DNA of 64,000 nt from Leifsonia sp. Root4 (GCF_001425085.1 NZ_LMDN01000004.1:342123-406122); one strand, 5' to 3'; positions 17,252-25,138 are shown, counted from the first letter of the stretch. Translations and numbers: made by a program. The notes: generated from the letters alone by a model not told the origin.

Positions 17252-19014
17252 GGCCAACTACAGGGCTCACCTTCGGGGGACGATACGAACTCCTTTCGCG
17301 AATCGCGATCGGCGGAATGGGCGAGGTGTGGCAAGCCACAGACCTCGTCATCGGTCGTCAGGTTGCCATCAAGATCCTGAAGGACGAGTACCTCGGTGAC
17401 CCGGGCTTCCTTGAGCGTTTCCGCGCCGAGGCCCGTCACGCCGCGCTCGTCAACCACGAGGGCATCGCCAACGTCTTCGACTACGGCGAGGAGGAGGGCA
17501 GCGCCTACCTCGTGATGGAGCTCGTGCCCGGCGAGGCGCTCTCCACGATTCTCGAGCGCGATCACGTGCTCTCCAGCGACAAGGTGCTCGACATCGTCGC
17601 CCAGACGGCGTCTGCACTGCACGCCGCGCACGCCGCCGGCCTCGTCCACCGCGACATCAAGCCCGGCAACCTGCTGATCACACCGGACGGCCGCGTCAAG
17701 ATCACCGACTTCGGCATCGCCCGCATCGCCGACCAGGTTCCGTTGACCGCCACCGGCCAGGTGATGGGCACCGTTCAGTACCTCTCGCCCGAGCAGGCCT
17801 CCGGCCACCCGGCGTCACCGACCACCGACATCTACTCGCTCGGCATCGTCGCCTACGAGGCCCTCGCCGGTCGCCGCCCCTTCACGGGCGAGTCCCAGGT
17901 GGCCATCGCGATGGCGCAGATCAACGAGGCGCCGCCAGAGCTGCCTGTCACGATCTCCGAGCCCGTGCGCAACCTGGTCTTCGCGTGCATCGCCAAGAAC
18001 CCGGCGGACCGCCCGGCCTCTGCCGCACACCTCGCCCGGGCCGCCACGGCGCTCCGCCGCGGCGACGTGCAGGCTGCCGCGGCATCCGTGCCCGCCATTC
18101 TCGGCGGAGCGAGTGCGGACACCGCTGCGACGATGCTCTTCCCCGCCCAGGGTGCTCCGACGGTTGCGACGACGGTGCTGCCGGCGACCGAGGGCATCGC
18201 GGGCTCGATGACGCGCGCCGACACGGTCGCGGCCGAGAAGAAGAAGCGCAGCCCATGGACGTGGCCGCTGATCGCTCTCATCGCCCTGCTCGCGATCGTG
18301 TTGATCGGTGCCGTCTTCGCCCTGACGAACCAGGGCTCCCCGACACCGGAGAAGACCACGACGCCGCCGGCAACCTCGAGCACGCCGACGCCGAAGCCGA
18401 CGGAGACCACGCCGCCGGCCCCGACGACGGCCGCGATCGTCGAGACCGACTTCATCGGCCTCACCGCGGATGAGGCCCGGGCCAAGCTCGGCGAGCTCGG
18501 CATGACCGCCGACGTCGCCGAAGGCAACGCCGCGACCAACAGCAGCGATGCCGGCAAGGTCTACGCCGTGAACCCGACCGGCAAGAATGTGGCGATCGGC
18601 ACGACGATCACCGTCACCGTGTGGGCGGCCCCGGCAGAGCTGAGCGCTCCGAGCTCCGCTCCGTCACTGGCAGGCGGCAGCGAGCCGTTCGCCCCCGGCG
18701 ACGACGTCAAGGTCACCTGGCCGGCACAGAGCTGCCCGGCCGGGCAGACCCTGAGCGGCTACAAGATCGCCGTCACCGGCGAGGGTGCGGCCATCAGCGT
18801 TGAGGACACCAGTGCGAACGGTTCGCGTTCGGCGGTCATCACCGCCGGAAGCGCACCATTCTCCGTGATCTTCCAGTACTTCTGCGGAGAGTTCGCCTCT
18901 CCGGCCTCGCCTGCCCTTGACGTTGACGTGCAAGAAGCCGAAGAGCCCGAACCTGGGCCAGAAGCCAATCCCTCGACGAATGCACCCGTTACAGAACGTG
19001 CTACCAAGGGGTAA
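17248..19014 (+). CDS. pknA: Ser/Thr protein kinase PknA-like, with PASTA and an extra outer domain
   Basis: Transmembrane Hanks-type kinase of 588 aa. Kinase domain about residues 12-270: glycine loop IGGMGEVW, K42, HRD with D136, DFG with D154. Membrane helix 338-360, then a Thr/Pro linker and one PASTA repeat (397-461). After it, residues 475-563 form an additional beta-rich segment with cysteines C496 and C546 (TWPAQSCPAGQ and FQYFCGEF). Many PknA proteins end soon after the membrane, so this tail is unusual. Start overlaps the pbpA stop (ATGA). First codons (AGG CCA ACT ACA) are atypical for the genome. Confidence 0.92.
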   Translation: MRPTTGLTFGGRYELLSRIAIGGMGEVWQATDLVIGRQVAIKILKDEYLGDPGFLERFRAEARHAALVNHEGIANVFDYGEEEGSAYLVMELVPGEALSTILERDHVLSSDKVLDIVAQTASALHAAHAAGLVHRDIKPGNLLITPDGRVKITDFGIARIADQVPLTATGQVMGTVQYLSPEQASGHPASPTTDIYSLGIVAYEALAGRRPFTGESQVAIAMAQINEAPPELPVTISEPVRNLVFACIAKNPADRPASAAHLARAATALRRGDVQAAAASVPAILGGASADTAATMLFPAQGAPTVATTVLPATEGIAGSMTRADTVAAEKKKRSPWTWPLIALIALLAIVLIGAVFALTNQGSPTPEKTTTPPATSSTPTPKPTETTPPAPTTAAIVETDFIGLTADEARAKLGELGMTADVAEGNAATNSSDAGKVYAVNPTGKNVAIGTTITVTVWAAPAELSAPSSAPSLAGGSEPFAPGDDVKVTWPAQSCPAGQTLSGYKIAVTGEGAAISVEDTSANGSRSAVITAGSAPFSVIFQYFCGEFASPASPALDVDVQEAEEPEPGPEANPSTNAPVTERATKG

Positions 19015-19036
19015 CGAGGCCCCGGAAATTCGCGGG

Positions 19037-19042
19037 TAAAAT
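19037..19042 (+). promoter_or_regulatory. -10 candidate upstream of pknB
   Basis: TAAAAT (19037-19042) lies 36 bases before the pknB GTG, and GAGGGAGA at 19066-19073 supplies a ribosome site. This would give pknB its own promoter inside the cluster. Confidence 0.5.
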
Positions 19043-19078
19043 TATCCGCTGTGTGCCGAACCATGAGGGAGATTCGCT

Positions 19079-20776
19079 GTGTCTGAGGAAGGTCGCCTGA
19101 TCGCTGGGCGCTACCAGGTTGGCGAACTCATCGGCCGCGGTGGCATGTCTGACGTGCACCGCGGAACGGATTCCCGCCTCGGCCGCACGGTGGCCATCAA
19201 GCTGCTGAAGCCCTCGCTGGCCAGCGACCCTGCGTTCCGTACCCGCTTCCGCCAGGAGGCGCAGGCCGCGGCGCGCATGGCCCACCCGACGATCGTGCGC
19301 GTGTTCGACGCCGGCGAGGAGACCGTCACCGACGCGAACGGCCACGAGTCGCAGCTGCCGTTCATCGTGATGGAGTACGTCGACGGCACGCTGCTGAAGG
19401 ATCTGATCAAGCAGGGGCCGCTCTCCTCGACCGAGGCCGTGCGCATCCTCGACGGCGTTCTCACCGCACTCGAGTATTCGCACCGCGCCGGTGTCGTTCA
19501 CCGCGACATCAAGCCGGGCAACATCATGATCACCCGCAACGGGCAGGTCAAGGTGATGGACTTCGGCATCGCCAGGGCCATCTCCGATTCCTCGACGACC
19601 GTTGCGCAGACCACCGCGATCCTCGGCACCGCCTCCTATTTCTCGCCGGAGCAGGCCAAGGGCGAGCTCGTGGACGCGCGCACCGATCTGTACTCAACCG
19701 GTGTCGTGCTGTTCGAGATGCTGACGTCACGCCCGCCATTCCGCGGGGACACACCCGTGGCGATCGCCTACCAGCACGTGTCGGAGATCGCACCCAAGCC
19801 CAGCAGCTTCAACCACCAGGTCTCGCCGGCGCTCGACGTCGTGGTGGCCAGGGCGATGACGAAGGACCGGGAGCAGCGCTACCAGAGCGCCGCGGAGTTC
19901 CGCGCTGACGTCGATCTGGCCGGCGCAGGCCAGGTTCCCATTCACCGGGCATCCGACGCGTCCGCGACGTCGCTCTTCAGCCAGGACCCGCACAGCATCT
20001 CGGGCTCCGAGCTCGCGCTCAAGCAACTCGCCGAAGACACCAACATGGTGCGCACGCAGCGCCGCCCTCCGGCACTCTGGATCTGGGCCGGTGTGCTCAG
20101 CGTCATCGTGATCGTGATCACCGTGATGTTCTGGGTGCTCAACCTGAATACGGAAACCGAGCTGCCGCCGACCTCACGCGAGGTTCCCGTGCTCACCGGG
20201 CTGACTTTTGCCGAGGCCCAGGAGACCCTTGCCGGGCTCGAACTGCAATCCGTCGAGGCGCGCGAGACCAGCACGACCGTTCCCGTCGACCAGGTGACCC
20301 GCACCATGCCTGCCGCTGGAGGCATTGTCAGCCCGGACACCATGATCACGGTCTACGTCTCATCGGGCAAGGTGGTGATCCCTGTTCCGGATCTCGCCAA
20401 CCTCAGCATCGCGGATGCCGAGGCGAAGCTGGCCGAGGTCGGGTTCGTCCTCGGGCTCACGACGACGCAGAACTCGCCGACGATCGCGGCGGACATCGTG
20501 CTCGCGACGGACCCAGCGGCCGGCGCATCAGGCCATGAGGGTGACACCGTGAACCTCACCGTGTCGAGCGGTCTCGTGACGCTGCCGGATCTCACCAACC
20601 AGACGCTCAGCGCGGCGACGGCGATCCTCGCAGGGCCCGATCTGCAGCTCACCGCAGAGCCCGTCGCCGACCCGGCCTGTGCGGCACAGCCCGGCGATCT
20701 GATCACGCACCAGTCACTGGTCGGCGATGTTCCGCAGCACTCAACCGTGCAGCTCAGCTACTGCTCAGGCGACTGA
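19079..20776 (+). CDS. pknB: Ser/Thr protein kinase PknB with three PASTA repeats
   Basis: Essential-type transmembrane kinase controlling cell-wall growth, 565 aa. Kinase domain residues 12-275 with K41, H141-R-D143, DFG D161, and a threonine-rich activation loop SSTTVAQTTAILGTASYF. Membrane helix about 332-355. Outside are three PASTA repeats (366-430, 433-498, 500-563), which in this family bind muropeptides or lipid II; the last has two cysteines, C534 and C562. Targets likely include FhaA, FhaB, MurJ and CrgA-associated proteins. GTG 19079 has GAGGGAGA upstream and a possible private promoter. Last gene of the plus-strand cluster. Confidence 0.95.
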   Translation: MSEEGRLIAGRYQVGELIGRGGMSDVHRGTDSRLGRTVAIKLLKPSLASDPAFRTRFRQEAQAAARMAHPTIVRVFDAGEETVTDANGHESQLPFIVMEYVDGTLLKDLIKQGPLSSTEAVRILDGVLTALEYSHRAGVVHRDIKPGNIMITRNGQVKVMDFGIARAISDSSTTVAQTTAILGTASYFSPEQAKGELVDARTDLYSTGVVLFEMLTSRPPFRGDTPVAIAYQHVSEIAPKPSSFNHQVSPALDVVVARAMTKDREQRYQSAAEFRADVDLAGAGQVPIHRASDASATSLFSQDPHSISGSELALKQLAEDTNMVRTQRRPPALWIWAGVLSVIVIVITVMFWVLNLNTETELPPTSREVPVLTGLTFAEAQETLAGLELQSVEARETSTTVPVDQVTRTMPAAGGIVSPDTMITVYVSSGKVVIPVPDLANLSIADAEAKLAEVGFVLGLTTTQNSPTIAADIVLATDPAAGASGHEGDTVNLTVSSGLVTLPDLTNQTLSAATAILAGPDLQLTAEPVADPACAAQPGDLITHQSLVGDVPQHSTVQLSYCSGD

Positions 20777-20797
20777 GCCAGCCCAGCCCAGCCCAGC
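20777..20797. repeat. Short GCCCA tandem repeat
   Basis: Four units of GCC(C)A directly after the pknB stop codon. It lies in the 64-bp convergent gap between pknB and trpG, where I see no convincing hairpin terminator. Simple repeat of unknown meaning. Confidence 0.5.
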
Positions 20798-20840
20798 AGC
20801 CCAGGCACGATCAGCGCTGTCGCGATCAACTCAGACCTGA

Positions 20841-21479
20841 TCAGCTCAGGCGCACCAGCGGGTTGAGGCCGAGGGCGCGCTCGGCGGCTCCGGCCAGGCC
20901 GGCGCTCTCGAGCCAGTTGCCGAGCATGCGGTAGCCGCCTTCGGTCAGAACCGACTCGGGGTGGAACTGCACGCCGTACAGCGGCGCGCTCTCGTGCCGG
21001 AGACCCATGATCACGCCACCCTGCGTCCGGGAGGTCACGACGAGCTCGCCGGGAACCGTGGACTCGACGACGGCGAGCGAGTGGTATCTGGTGGCCGTGA
21101 ACGGCTGCGGAACACCGGCGTAGAAGGCGCTGTCGTCGTGACTGACGAGCGAGGTCTTGCCGTGCATGAGCTCCTCGGCGTTGGTGACGGTCGCCCCGAA
21201 CGCCTCGGCGATGGCCTGGTGGCCGAGGCACACGCCGAGCAGCGGCTGCCCGGCGGCGAATGCGGCGCGCACGGTCGCGATCGAGACGCCGGCGTCTGCG
21301 GGCTTGCCGGGGCCGGGTGAGACCAGCACGGCGTCGAACTCCGCGGCCCGGGCCGCGGCATCCGCGGCCGAGTAATCGTCGTTGCGCACGACGACGGTCT
21401 CGGCGCCGAGCTCCTGCAGGTACCCGTTCAGGGTGTAGACAAAGCTGTCGTAGTTGTCGATGACGAGTATGCGAGTCAT
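20841..21479 (-). CDS. Glutamine amidotransferase subunit, anthranilate/aminodeoxychorismate synthase II
   Basis: Class I glutamine amidotransferase of 212 aa supplying ammonia to anthranilate synthase (TrpE) or aminodeoxychorismate synthase (PabB). Nucleophile C84 in GVCLGHQ and H173/E175 in VQFHPES form the triad; the N-terminus ILVIDNYDSF is typical. Neither TrpE nor PabB is in this window, so trpG versus pabA cannot be decided, and it may serve both pathways. ATG 21479 overlaps the stop of a 52-aa membrane-protein gene (ATGA). Same place next to pknB as in mycobacteria. Confidence 0.94.
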   Translation of the reverse strand: MTRILVIDNYDSFVYTLNGYLQELGAETVVVRNDDYSAADAAARAAEFDAVLVSPGPGKPADAGVSIATVRAAFAAGQPLLGVCLGHQAIAEAFGATVTNAEELMHGKTSLVSHDDSAFYAGVPQPFTATRYHSLAVVESTVPGELVVTSRTQGGVIMGLRHESAPLYGVQFHPESVLTEGGYRMLGNWLESAGLAGAAERALGLNPLVRLS

Positions 21480-21634
21480 GTTCCGACCGTTGCTTCCTGG
21501 TTGTTGATGAGCGTCTCCACCCACGGGAAGACCCAGGTGGAGAGGGAGTAGAGGACCGCGACCGCGAGCAGCAGCACGAGAATGATGCGTACCCAGATCG
21601 GTCCGGGGAGAACCCGCCACAATGCACCGTACAT
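21476..21634 (-). CDS. 52-aa single-span membrane protein
   Basis: Short gene between the sortase and the glutamine amidotransferase. Translation begins MYGALWRVLPGP, has one hydrophobic helix at about residues 15-33 (VRIILVLLLAVAVLYSL), then STWVFPWVETLINNQ and ends ATVGT. AGGAGGG lies seven bases before the ATG, and the stop overlaps the next start by ATGA, so it is set in a tight three-gene operon and is very probably translated. Function unknown. A W/P-rich outer segment near the membrane suggests a partner protein, perhaps the sortase, which is inference. Confidence 0.8.
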   Translation of the reverse strand: MYGALWRVLPGPIWVRIILVLLLAVAVLYSLSTWVFPWVETLINNQEATVGT

Positions 21635-21637
21635 CGG

Positions 21638-22432
21638 TCAGCCCTCCTGCGCCTGAGCGGCGACTTGTGCGGCAATCTCGGCCGGCGGCCCCGCGCTGAG
21701 CGGCTGCCAGCTCTCGAAGACGCCGTAGGCGATGATGCGCTCGTCGGTGGACAGCAACGGATTGCAGCTCGTCAGCGTGATGAGCCGCTCACCGGGAACG
21801 ACGCCATCCTGGCGCGGAACCGGTGCGAGAACGTCGCCGGCGCTCGGCTGCACGTACTCGAGATTGCGGAACCGGTAGGTGTAGTAGCCGTCGGCCGTCT
21901 GCACGTAGATCCCGTCACCGAGCTGGAGCTCGTTGATCAGGTGCATGCCACCGCCCCAGGCGCTGCGGTGCGCGGCCAGCGCCATGTTGCCGACCTCGCC
22001 GGGCATCTGGGTGTTCTCGTAGCGGCCGACGCCGAGGTACATGCTGTTCAAGACATCCACGGTCGTGCCCACGGCGATGTTGCGCGCGTACTCCGGCCCG
22101 TAGCGCGGAATGTAGAGCACGCCGAGAATCTCGCCGTGCTCGGGAGGCGCGGCGACGGGGGGCTCCCCGTAGTCGACCGGCGTCGCCGGGTCCTCCGGTG
22201 CCTGCGGGGTGAGGGGCGCCTCGGCCTGGGCGATCCATTCCTGACTCTGGGATGCCGCAGAGCTCTTCTGTTGATTGGCCATCACCGCGTCATTCCACCA
22301 CAGCTGCCAGGCGAGGAAGAGCAGCACGAGCACGCCGGCCGTGATGAGCAACTCGCCGAGGACACCGACGACGCTGACGCGCCGCCCGGCGCGACGCCGC
22401 GTCGGCGGGGTCGCAGCGTGGGCCTCGGTCAT
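21638..22432 (-). CDS. srtE: Class E sortase
   Basis: Membrane-bound cysteine transpeptidase of the actinobacterial class E, which attaches proteins to the cell wall; 264 aa. A membrane helix at about residues 24-45 follows a basic N-terminus. Catalytic H155 (LAAHRSAW), C223 (TLTSCNP) and R232 (DERII) are all present. No sorting-signal substrate is evident in the window. Probably leaderless: TAGGAT on the minus strand (22444-22439) ends six bases before the ATG. Operon with the 52-aa protein and the amidotransferase; divergent from crgA. Confidence 0.93.
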   Translation of the reverse strand: MTEAHAATPPTRRRAGRRVSVVGVLGELLITAGVLVLLFLAWQLWWNDAVMANQQKSSAASQSQEWIAQAEAPLTPQAPEDPATPVDYGEPPVAAPPEHGEILGVLYIPRYGPEYARNIAVGTTVDVLNSMYLGVGRYENTQMPGEVGNMALAAHRSAWGGGMHLINELQLGDGIYVQTADGYYTYRFRNLEYVQPSAGDVLAPVPRQDGVVPGERLITLTSCNPLLSTDERIIAYGVFESWQPLSAGPPAEIAAQVAAQAQEG

Positions 22433-22510
22433 GGCCCAATCCTATTCGAGCCATGACCGGCGCCCCGCTGTGCTCAGCAACTCCGAGGGGATCAGGATAG
22501 AATCGCTCGC
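22433..22510. promoter_or_regulatory. Divergent leaderless promoters of srtE and crgA
   Basis: Minus-strand TAGGAT (22444-22439) sits six bases from the sortase ATG. Plus-strand TAGAAT (22498-22503) sits seven bases from the crgA ATG. No Shine-Dalgarno is seen for either gene. Confidence 0.6.
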
Positions 22511-22753
22511 ATGGCACGCACGAAATCATCGAAGCCCGCACCCGTGGTTGACAACCGTTCTGGTGAAGACGCCCCGAACGCGGTGTGGTTCAAGCCCGTG
22601 ATGTTCGGCTTCATGCTGCTCGGGCTGGTGTGGATCATCGTCTTCTACGTGAGCCAGGGCGCTTGGCCCGTTGCCGCACTCGGTTCGTGGAACATCCTGG
22701 TTGGTTTCGGCATCGCCTTCATCGGCTTCCTCATGACAACTCGCTGGCGCTGA
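22511..22753 (+). CDS. crgA: Cell division protein CrgA
   Basis: Small inner-membrane protein of 80 aa with two helices (about residues 30-48 and 56-75) and a basic cytoplasmic N-terminus. The family signature FKPVMFGFMLLGLVWI and the ending GFLMTTRWR are clear. CrgA recruits peptidoglycan synthases and other division proteins and is needed for septation in Streptomyces and mycobacteria. Its place next to trpG and pknB is conserved. TAGAAT seven bases before the ATG predicts a leaderless mRNA. A strong terminator follows. Confidence 0.96.
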   Translation: MARTKSSKPAPVVDNRSGEDAPNAVWFKPVMFGFMLLGLVWIIVFYVSQGAWPVAALGSWNILVGFGIAFIGFLMTTRWR

Positions 22754-22775
22754 CGCCACCGCTCATCGACAGTCT

Positions 22776-22806
22776 GGTCGCCGCCCGTTGGGCGGCGACC
22801 ATTTTT
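22776..22806 (+). terminator. Intrinsic terminator of crgA
   Basis: Perfect 11-bp stem (22776-22786 with 22790-22800), GTT loop, followed by ATTTTT. Confidence 0.93.
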
Positions 22807-22855
22807 GTGCCGGCAGCGGGCCGCGGGCGTCGGGGCATGTAACCCCATTAGAAAG

Positions 22856-22955
22856 TTATCCACAGCCGTTTACCCGTGTGGAAAGTTACATCCGTGTAAT
22901 TATCCCCAGTGTTAATAACCCTGTGGATAGATTCTGTGGAGAACTCTGTGGAGAG
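22856..22955. other. DnaA-box cluster in a convergent gap
   Basis: One perfect DnaA box, TTATCCACA (22856-22864), and five near matches within 100 bp: TGTGGAAAG (22877-22885), TTATCCCCA (22900-22908), TGTGGATAG (22922-22930), TGTGGAGAA (22935-22943) and TGTGGAGAG (22947-22955). The stretch is visibly more AT-rich than its surroundings. Flanking genes crgA and the rhomboid gene converge here, so no promoter is expected. About 12.5 kb from oriC. Confidence 0.6.
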
Positions 22956-22966
22956 ATCGGCGCCCG

Positions 22967-23821
22967 TCAGAACAGCGGGAAGAAGAAATAGCGCAGGCTG
23001 AGGAGCATCAGAACGAGCGAGAACGCCACGAGGAGGACGATCTGCAGCTTCTGCTGATCGCGCTTGCGCGTCTCGACGAAGATCAGTCCGACGATGGCGC
23101 CACCGATGAGACCACCGAGGTGTGCCTGCCACGCGATGTTCATACCGGGGATGAACCCGATGACGAGGTTGATGCCGACGAGGACGAGCAACTGCTTGGC
23201 GTCGCCGCCGAGCCGACGCTGGATCACGAGGAACGCGCCCATCAGGCCGAAGATGGCACCGGACGCCCCGACGACAGGGGTCAGCGGATCACTCAGCAGC
23301 AGAACGCCGACCGATCCGGCGAATCCGCCGATCAGGTAGAGCGCAAGGAAGCGCCAGCGCCCGAGGAGCTGTTCGAGTAGCTGCCCGAAGATCCACAGCG
23401 TGTACATGTTCAGCAGCACGTGGAAGATGAAGCCGGTCGAGTGCACGAACATCGCCGTGATCATGCGCCACGGCTCAAACGATCCCGGGTGTGAGTACAC
23501 GCCGGCGTACCAGAGCGCTCCGGTCACCTGCGCGCCGATGACGGGCAGGACCTGCAGCACGAAGATGAGCAGGGTGATGCCGATGAGGCTGTACGTCACA
23601 ACGGGCGCGCCCTGCCCCGTCATCCGGGTCAACAGCGCCGACTTGGTGCGTGGCGCCGATGCGCGCTGCTCACTCATGCATTCGGGGCAGGTAACGCCAA
23701 CTGCCCCGACTGTTTGACAGTCGGGGCAGATGGTACGGCCACAACGCTGACAGAGCACGAAGCTCTGACGCGAGGGGTGCCGGTAGCAATAGTTTGCCGC
23801 CGAGTCCGGCACCGAGCTCAT
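22967..23821 (-). CDS. Rhomboid-family intramembrane serine protease with N-terminal zinc-finger-like domain
   Basis: Membrane protease of 284 aa. The catalytic dyad is S187 (VGASGAIFGL) and H234 (WQAHLGG); WRMITAMFVH and the GRWR turn are family marks. About six or seven membrane helices lie between residues 74 and 283. The first 50 residues carry a cysteine-rich cytoplasmic module: C12, H15, C24, C27, C32, C35, C45 and C48, spaced like one or two small zinc fingers. Substrate unknown. ATG 23821 is seven bases after the cyclophilin stop, so the two are probably one operon. Confidence 0.92.
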   Translation of the reverse strand: MSSVPDSAANYCYRHPSRQSFVLCQRCGRTICPDCQTVGAVGVTCPECMSEQRASAPRTKSALLTRMTGQGAPVVTYSLIGITLLIFVLQVLPVIGAQVTGALWYAGVYSHPGSFEPWRMITAMFVHSTGFIFHVLLNMYTLWIFGQLLEQLLGRWRFLALYLIGGFAGSVGVLLLSDPLTPVVGASGAIFGLMGAFLVIQRRLGGDAKQLLVLVGINLVIGFIPGMNIAWQAHLGGLIGGAIVGLIFVETRKRDQQKLQIVLLVAFSLVLMLLSLRYFFFPLF

Positions 23822-23828
23822 GCGAGAC

Positions 23829-24368
23829 CTAGAGCTGCTCGATGGTGATGCTCTCGATGACGACGTCGTCGAGCGGACGGTCGCGGCCGTCAGTCGGAAG
23901 CGAGCCGAGCTTGTCGACGATCGCGCGCGAGTCGGCGTCTTCGACGGCACCGAAGATGGAGTGCTTGCCCTGAAGCCAGGTGGTCGGAGCCGTGGTGATG
24001 AAGAACTGCGAACCGTTGGTTCCGCGACCACCCTGGATGCCCGCGTTGGCCATGGCCAGCATGTAGGGCTCGGTGAAGTCGAGGTCGGGGCTGATCTCAT
24101 CGTCGAACTGGTAGCCCGGTCCGCCGATGCCCTGGCCGAGCGGGTCGCCGCCCTGGATCATGAATCCGGGGATGATGCGGTGGAAGACCACACCGTTGTA
24201 CAGCGGTGCGTTGCTCTTCTCGCCCGTGCTCGGGTGGGTCCATTCCTGCTCACCGGTGGCGAGTCCGACGAAGTTGCGGACGGTCTTCGGGGCATGGTTG
24301 CCGAACAAGTTCACCTTGATCGGGCCGTAGTTGGTGTTGAGCGTTGCGACAGCGGTGTGCTTGGACAT
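23829..24368 (-). CDS. ppiA: Cyclophilin-type peptidyl-prolyl isomerase
   Basis: Peptidyl-prolyl cis-trans isomerase of 179 aa that speeds proline-limited folding. The active-site segments FHRIIPGFMIQGGD, GTNGSQFFIT and LQGKHSIFG are all present, including the catalytic Arg of FHR. No signal peptide, so cytoplasmic. The same gene stands near crgA and gyrA in mycobacteria (ppiA). Start ATG 24368; no strong Shine-Dalgarno, and GAGAAT six bases upstream is only a weak -10 match. Followed by the rhomboid gene. Confidence 0.95.
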   Translation of the reverse strand: MSKHTAVATLNTNYGPIKVNLFGNHAPKTVRNFVGLATGEQEWTHPSTGEKSNAPLYNGVVFHRIIPGFMIQGGDPLGQGIGGPGYQFDDEISPDLDFTEPYMLAMANAGIQGGRGTNGSQFFITTAPTTWLQGKHSIFGAVEDADSRAIVDKLGSLPTDGRDRPLDDVVIESITIEQL

Positions 24369-24502
24369 ATCAACATTCTCTCACAGGCATCCAGACGCTC
24401 CCGCGATGTTCGCGCGCAACGAACTGCAAACTCTCGCCCCGTTCACAGCCCATTCGGTGGCAAGATGGTAGCTGTTCGCCAGAGACACGATGGAGGGTCC
24501 GA

Positions 24503-25027
24503 ATGAGCCTGTCACGAAAGCGTCGCAAAGAACTCGACCACCTGCGCAGTAGCGCCGAAGAATTGTGGGAGCACCAGCAGGCCGTCCTCGACCACGCCAA
24601 CGGCGTCGCCCGCGAGGCCAGCCGTCAGCTCGGTCACCTCACCCGCGAAGAGGTCGCACCGCGCGTGCGGGAGAGCTACGAGAACTACGTCCGTCCAGGA
24701 GTGGACACTGCCCGTGAGATCGCCAAGGGAACCGGCGCGACGATCGAGCGCACCGTCGTCCCCGCACTCGGCAACGCCCTCGGCGCCGTGATGAGCGTCG
24801 GCGACGTCGCTCGTGATGCACGGGTGCGCGCAGCCTTCAACCGCATCGCACCGGGGAAGGTCGTCGTTCCGGAGAAGAAGAGCTCCGGCATCGGCGGCAC
24901 GATTGCCCTCGCGGCGGCCGTTCTGGTCGCAGCAGGCGTCGCCTACGCCGTGTGGCAGACCTTCCGAGCCGATGATGAGCTCTGGGTCGCGGACGACGAG
25001 TCCCCCTTCGACGGGTCGCGCGCCTAG
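24503..25027 (+). CDS. Unknown membrane-anchored helical protein
   Basis: I do not recognise this 174-aa protein. Residues 1-110 are charged and mostly helical (RKRRKELDHLRSSAEELWEH, then VREASRQLGHLTREEV-like heptads), suggesting a coiled coil. One membrane helix lies at about 129-150 (GTIALAAAVLVAAGVAYAVW). The last 20 residues are acidic, DDELWVADDESPF. A helical stalk, tail-side membrane span and acidic end would fit a scaffold or apolipoprotein-like protein, but this is inference. GGAGG stands eight bases before ATG 24503. Monocistronic: divergent from ppiA and followed by a terminator. Confidence 0.8.
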   Translation: MSLSRKRRKELDHLRSSAEELWEHQQAVLDHANGVAREASRQLGHLTREEVAPRVRESYENYVRPGVDTAREIAKGTGATIERTVVPALGNALGAVMSVGDVARDARVRAAFNRIAPGKVVVPEKKSSGIGGTIALAAAVLVAAGVAYAVWQTFRADDELWVADDESPFDGSRA

Positions 25028-25044
25028 TCGAAGACCAGTTGTTC

Positions 25045-25074
25045 GGCCGTCACCCACGCTGGGTGGCGGCCTTT
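25045..25074 (+). terminator. Intrinsic terminator
   Basis: 12-bp stem with one G-T wobble (25045-25056 with 25060-25071), CGC loop, then CTTT. It ends the unknown membrane-anchored gene. Confidence 0.8.
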
Positions 25075-25138
25075 CTGGTTCCCCGCGCCGAGACCGGCTG
25101 TGCTGGCCGCGTCAGTGGACGTCACCGGACGTCAGCGG

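Noticed and set aside
22788..22991. 67-codon frame over the DnaA-box cluster
   Set aside because: Begins inside the crgA terminator and encodes the box repeats; not a gene.
24369..24380. Leaderless promoter for ppiA
   Set aside because: The hexamer in the right place is GAGAAT, which lacks the T-A start expected of a -10 box.
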